Source: Pyrinomonadaceae bacterium (lineage in GTDB: Bacteria > Acidobacteriota > Blastocatellia > Pyrinomonadales > Pyrinomonadaceae). Taken from it: a stretch of DNA of 17,330 bases. Under the pieces are notes generated by a model. The model had not been told where the DNA came from. It was given only the letters and a program-made list of their open reading frames with translations, and made no database searches. The stretch is from NCBI GenBank assembly GCA_013813825.1, contig JACCRA010000735.1, positions 1 to 17,330 of the forward strand, written 5' to 3'. This document shows, piece by piece, positions 14,336 to 17,330 of the stretch. Position 1 is the stretch's first letter, and each line of letters opens with the position of its first letter. Position numbers and translations under genes: made by a program.

Positions 14336-14361
14336 GAGAGTTACGTCATGCCTTAACTCTC
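14336..14361 (-). terminator. Inverted repeat over the antitoxin stop, candidate terminator
   Basis: GAGAGTTA (14336-14343) and TAACTCTC (14354-14361) form a perfect 8-bp stem with a 10-base loop. The stem covers the stop codon of the HigA-like gene and is followed on the minus strand by TTTACGC. It could end the toxin-antitoxin transcript before lptB. The T run is short, so read-through is likely. Confidence 0.45.
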
Positions 14362-14586
14362 ACTCACTAATTCAGGGACATGCTTGGTTTCATAATCTTC
14401 CACGAGGACACCCAGCACCTCCATCAATGAGGCCAATGGGTGGTCTTCATCCTCACCGACCTCATCGATCAGTTGATCCAGCAACGTGACGATGCGCCGG
14501 TATTCCTCTTCTGAGTGTGGCACAAACACATTCCCCGCCAGAGATGACCAAGCATCCGCAGTTACAGTTATATCAAGAACCTCCAT
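14353..14586 (-). CDS. HigA-like antitoxin lacking the DNA-binding domain
   Basis: This short acidic protein has 77 residues from the ATG at 14586 (AAGGAG 6 bases upstream; an in-frame GTG lies at 14589). The segment HSEEEYRRIVTLLDQLIDEV...HPLASLMEVLGVLVEDYETKHVPEL matches the N-terminal, toxin-neutralising region of HigA-family antitoxins. These usually continue into an XRE helix-turn-helix. Here the protein stops after that region, and no helix-turn-helix is encoded in the 60 bases that follow in any obvious way. It begins right after the toxin stop, the toxin-first order typical of higBA. It probably neutralises the toxin but cannot repress the operon by itself. Confidence 0.75.
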   Translation of the reverse strand: MEVLDITVTADAWSSLAGNVFVPHSEEEYRRIVTLLDQLIDEVGEDEDHPLASLMEVLGVLVEDYETKHVPELVSES

Positions 14587-14589
14587 CAC

Positions 14590-14877
14590 TCACTCCTTCC
14601 ATTTTCCCTTGTCATAATCTTTGTGCGTTAACACCGCCCGGATATAAATTTTGCCTCGATTATAATGGATCGCAGCAATGAGTCTCACCTTGTTCCCGCC
14701 GATATTAAAGACAGTCAGTTTTCCAACGCGGTCGGCGGCCGGGAAAATCGCCTGGAGGTCCGCGAGCGAGCTAAACGTATTGCCCTTCATCAAACTATAC
14801 CATTGCGCGAGAGCCGCCTTAGTTTCAGGATGGCTTTCGGCAAATTCGTTCAGACGCTTACGAGTAATGATGTGCAT
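14590..14877 (-). CDS. higB: HigB-family type II toxin (mRNA interferase)
   Basis: The protein has 95 residues and the RelE/HigB fold pattern of the PF09907 group: ESHPETKAALAQWYSLMK, then FSSLADLQAIFPAADRV, VFNIGGNKVRLIAAIHYNRGKIYIRAVLTHKDYDKGKW. HigB toxins cleave mRNA on the ribosome. The conserved core GGNKVRLIAAI and the THKDYD motif are intact, so it looks functional. The ATG at 14877 has only a weak ribosome-binding site. The pair, with its lower GC content than the lpt genes on both sides, lies between lptC/lptA and lptB, suggesting horizontal acquisition into this operon. Confidence 0.88.
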   Translation of the reverse strand: MHIITRKRLNEFAESHPETKAALAQWYSLMKGNTFSSLADLQAIFPAADRVGKLTVFNIGGNKVRLIAAIHYNRGKIYIRAVLTHKDYDKGKWKE

Positions 14878-15004
14878 CCGTGAGGCAAGAGTTATGGCGT
14901 GGCGAATTCATGCTCAAGGCGGGAGGGCGACCTCTTCACCCGATTGCTCCCGAGGCTCAACTATACATCTCGTCAAGAAGTGCAAATCCTAAACGCCGAT
15001 ATTT
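14878..15004 (-). other. Gap between lptC/lptA and higB; likely toxin-antitoxin promoter region
   Basis: This AT-richer stretch of 127 bases follows the LptC/LptA stop and precedes higB. On the minus strand TTGCAC and TATAGT occur 14 bases apart near 14960-14990. That spacing is too short for a normal promoter, so no firm call is made. It probably carries the left junction of the inserted toxin-antitoxin segment. Confidence 0.35.
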
Positions 15005-17329
15005 TTATGGCTTCTTAACTCTATGCACCGAACGCACGCGTCCGGTTGATTGCGGGCCGCCGGGGCTGTCGGCGACGACGCGCTGCTCGCGCAGATACAT
15101 GGTCAGGCGGCGGCCTTCGGTGGCTCCCTGCTCTACGTCTTCGACGCGCGCCGGCGTGCCGGTCAGCATCACTGTCTCGTCGGCGGTGGTGTATTGCGCC
15201 CATTCGCCGGTGCCGCGGCGGCCGGGTTGTGTCAACACCACGTTGCGTTGCGCGACGGTGCGCTCCACCTCGTTCTGCTCTTTCAGCAAATGCACGTCCG
15301 CGACTTCGCCGGTCAGGCGTTCGGTGCCCTGCTTGATGTCCACGTCGCCCTCGTAGTGCAGCAGGCGGTCGGTGTTCGAGTAGAACATGCGGCGCGAAGT
15401 GGCGAAGACGGGAACCACTGTGCGAGCGCCGGACGCGTCTTTGCGCCGCGCATGGTAGAGCGCGCTCTGCACATCACCCTCGCCTTCGAGGCGTTGCGTC
15501 TCGCGCCGCATGGTAAGTTTGTCGGCGCGCACGAAGTTGTCGTCCTGCCACGTGCGCGCGTCGCCGGTGTAGATGCCGACGCCGGTTTCGTGCTGAAATT
15601 CGGCTTGCTGCGCGACGACGAAGACCGGGCTTTTAACTTTGGCGAACGGCGTCGCGCCGCCGGTTTGCTTCTGACTGTAATAAGTCGTTGTCACGCGGCC
15701 ACGGGCGCGCGAGATTTTCCGGCGCGTGTCGGAATCGATCTCGGCGGCCTTGATGCGGGCGCGTGCGTCCCAGACGACCGGCTCGCCACCGCGCAGACGC
15801 ACCGTCTCGTCAACTGTCGTGTACGAGATAGCGGCGGATTGGCCGTTGCGGTCGGCCTCGTTAAACTGGGCGTCGCCTTCGGCGTCCAGACGTTCAACAT
15901 CCTGCGTGGCGCGGGCGAAGGCCGCGGTTATTTTCTGCGCGGTGAGCGTGCGCGAATTGCGCCCGGCATTCTCCTGCATGGGCGTCATGACAGCCTTTGC
16001 ACCGCCAATCGCGACAAAGGTGCGGGCGAGGTTGCCGGCCTCATAGAAGTCGCAATCGAAGCGCGGCGCGTTAAGCGTCCGGCGATCATTTTGCGGTGAA
16101 GGTTGCACCGGTTCGACGATCAATTCCGCGTTACCGACCGCTTCGGCGCGTTCGAGATCGCGTCCGCCGGCGCGCCAGTGAAGATTAACGTCGTCGGCGG
16201 TCAGGCGCTTATTGGCCGCCTGAGGATCAGTCGCCTTCGAGCGCGGCGCGGCCAGCGTGATGACCGCGCGTTGGCCCGCGTGCATCTGTCGCAACAAACT
16301 CTGGTTGGCCTGCACGTCGAATAAAAGCTGCACGTTGCCCGGTGCGCTCAATTGCACTTCCGCGTCGGCGTCGAGCGTGCGAGCGTTGGCTTCGTGGCTC
16401 GCCTCGGCCTTCGTTAAGCGCTGTTCCTGATCGAAGAAGAAATCCATGTCGCGCGCGCGCACTTCCGCCGCGCGGCCTTCGCCCATCGTGCGGAGGTAAG
16501 AGTTAGTGCGCGTCTCAAGGCGGTTCAATTTTTTCTGCTCATTGAGAAAGGCCGCCAGCGTCTCGCCGCTCATCACATCACGGTCCTGCTCGGCGGTAGC
16601 GCCGCCTGAGAAAACGAGTTGCCGCTTCTGCTGATCGAAGTCGCCGCGCGGCGCACGGATCAGCACCGGGCGGCCGCGTGAGCCGGCAGGCAGCGACGCG
16701 ATCCCCGCCTCCTTCGCTTCCGGCGTGACGGTGATCTCGACGCCGCCGCGCAGTTCTAATTTCTTCTGCTTCGAGTTGACCAGCGCGGCGTCCGCGCGCC
16801 CCGCGACGTTCTCGCGCTCGAAGGTGAGCGGCGCGGTGGCTTCGGCGCGCTCATTCTTAACGTCGTAATTGAGCGCCTCGCTCCTGACTTTTAACCGGTC
16901 GCGCGTTTCAACCCGCACGTCGCCGGTGAAAGAAACCTGCTCGGTCTCGACAAAATAGACGGCCTTGCGCGCGTCGATCTTGTCAGGCGGTTCGTTGGCC
17001 CGCGTGAAGTGTTCGAGGTGGACGTTCTCTAATTCGTGATGCCCGTCGTCGAACTGCAAGTAGAGCGACGCGCGCAGCAACAACGTCAACCGGTCGCCTT
17101 CGGTCACGCGCCGTTCAAAGTTTTCCACCCGGCTGACAACCATCGTGGACAATTCAGTGGGGCCGGATTTCAGACGGAACGGCTGATAGTTGCGCGAGCG
17201 ATAATATGAAATCCCGACGACGAGCAAGCCCGCCGCCAACAACAGCAACGCAAACACACGTGCCAACAGCGGCGCCCGCGCCCGCAACCCGATCCAACTA
17301 ACCGACTTTCTGCGTCTAACTTCCTGCAT
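15005..17329 (-). CDS. Fused LptC/LptA-like LPS transport protein
   Basis: The protein has 774 residues from an ATG at 17329, one base from the window edge; an earlier start cannot be excluded. It has a basic N-terminus and a membrane anchor at about residues 21-42. An LptC-type domain (about 50-210: VENFERRVTEGDRLTLLLRA... DKIDARKAVYF... VKVRSEALNYD-like pattern) is followed by repeated OstA/LptA beta-jellyroll units. These show the recurring pattern of strand pairs ending in SGGATAEQD, AEGDAQF, LRGGEPVVWDA, EGEGDVQSA, YEGDVDIKQG and LTGTPARVED. In E. coli LptC (191 residues) and LptA (185) are separate; they form the periplasmic bridge carrying lipopolysaccharide from LptBFG to the outer membrane. 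Here one long anchored protein could span more of that bridge. LptB lies downstream beyond the higBA-like pair. Confidence 0.86.
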   Translation of the reverse strand: MQEVRRRKSVSWIGLRARAPLLARVFALLLLAAGLLVVGISYYRSRNYQPFRLKSGPTELSTMVVSRVENFERRVTEGDRLTLLLRASLYLQFDDGHHELENVHLEHFTRANEPPDKIDARKAVYFVETEQVSFTGDVRVETRDRLKVRSEALNYDVKNERAEATAPLTFERENVAGRADAALVNSKQKKLELRGGVEITVTPEAKEAGIASLPAGSRGRPVLIRAPRGDFDQQKRQLVFSGGATAEQDRDVMSGETLAAFLNEQKKLNRLETRTNSYLRTMGEGRAAEVRARDMDFFFDQEQRLTKAEASHEANARTLDADAEVQLSAPGNVQLLFDVQANQSLLRQMHAGQRAVITLAAPRSKATDPQAANKRLTADDVNLHWRAGGRDLERAEAVGNAELIVEPVQPSPQNDRRTLNAPRFDCDFYEAGNLARTFVAIGGAKAVMTPMQENAGRNSRTLTAQKITAAFARATQDVERLDAEGDAQFNEADRNGQSAAISYTTVDETVRLRGGEPVVWDARARIKAAEIDSDTRRKISRARGRVTTTYYSQKQTGGATPFAKVKSPVFVVAQQAEFQHETGVGIYTGDARTWQDDNFVRADKLTMRRETQRLEGEGDVQSALYHARRKDASGARTVVPVFATSRRMFYSNTDRLLHYEGDVDIKQGTERLTGEVADVHLLKEQNEVERTVAQRNVVLTQPGRRGTGEWAQYTTADETVMLTGTPARVEDVEQGATEGRRLTMYLREQRVVADSPGGPQSTGRVRSVHRVKKP

Positions 17330-17330
17330 C

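Noticed and set aside
14878..15004. Sigma-70 promoter TTGCAC...TATAGT before higB
   Set aside because: The hexamers are only 14 bases apart, too close for a normal promoter, so it is mentioned but not called.
1..17330. Sigma-54 (-24/-12) promoters near rpoN or the PTS genes
   Set aside because: I looked for GG-N10-GC-type sites (TGGCAC-N5-TTGC) in the gaps on the minus strand and saw none convincing.

Overview
This window looks like a chromosomal segment of a Gram-negative, fairly GC-rich bacterium, most likely an acidobacterium (possibly Blastocatellia). That placement is an inference. It rests on the gene order lptC/lptA - lptB - rpoN - hpf - hprK - rapZ - EIIA(Man) - HPr - EI, on HPr kinase occurring together with LPS-export genes, and on frequent GTG/TTG starts. 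No 16S rRNA or ribosomal protein is present to settle it. Apart from a gene tail at the left edge, every gene I can support is on the minus strand, so transcription runs from right to left.

In transcription order, the right half starts with a long fused LptC/LptA-like protein (15005-17329). A compact HigB/HigA-type toxin-antitoxin pair (14353-14877), which is visibly less GC-rich, separates it from its expected partner lptB (13501-14289). Then come rpoN (sigma-54), a long-form ribosome hibernation factor, a periplasmic YceI protein, HPr kinase/phosphorylase, RapZ, a small double zinc-ribbon protein, a mannose-family EIIA, HPr and enzyme I. The PTS genes from rapZ to ptsI are tightly packed or overlapping. 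No EIIB or EIIC sugar permease is present, so this reads as a regulatory PTS: EI passes phosphate from PEP to HPr His15 and on to EIIA His22, while HprK can phosphorylate HPr at Ser48. By contrast, the rpoN/hpf, hpf/yceI and yceI/hprK gaps each hold strong inverted repeats that could uncouple or tune expression.

The left half holds a Wza-like polysaccharide-export protein (4072-5157). It is closed by a terminator-like inverted repeat (3963-4062). Next is a translationally coupled pair: a membrane-anchored beta-sandwich protein and a CPBP-family membrane protein whose usual catalytic Glu-Glu is Gln-Gln. RNase P RNA follows (1898-2390) with its own -10 box. Last comes a small run of a ribbon-helix-helix protein, a TPR membrane protein and a PP0621-like zinc-ribbon membrane protein. 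A MITE-like 103-bp imperfect palindrome (242-344) lies between this run and the convergent gene tail at 1-159.

No CRISPR array, prophage or complete transposon was seen. Most of the window is ordinary core genome. The points most worth checking are the toxin-antitoxin insertion with an antitoxin lacking a DNA-binding domain, the QQ CPBP protein with its partner, the methionine in the RapZ Walker A loop, and the hairpins around hpf, yceI and hprK.
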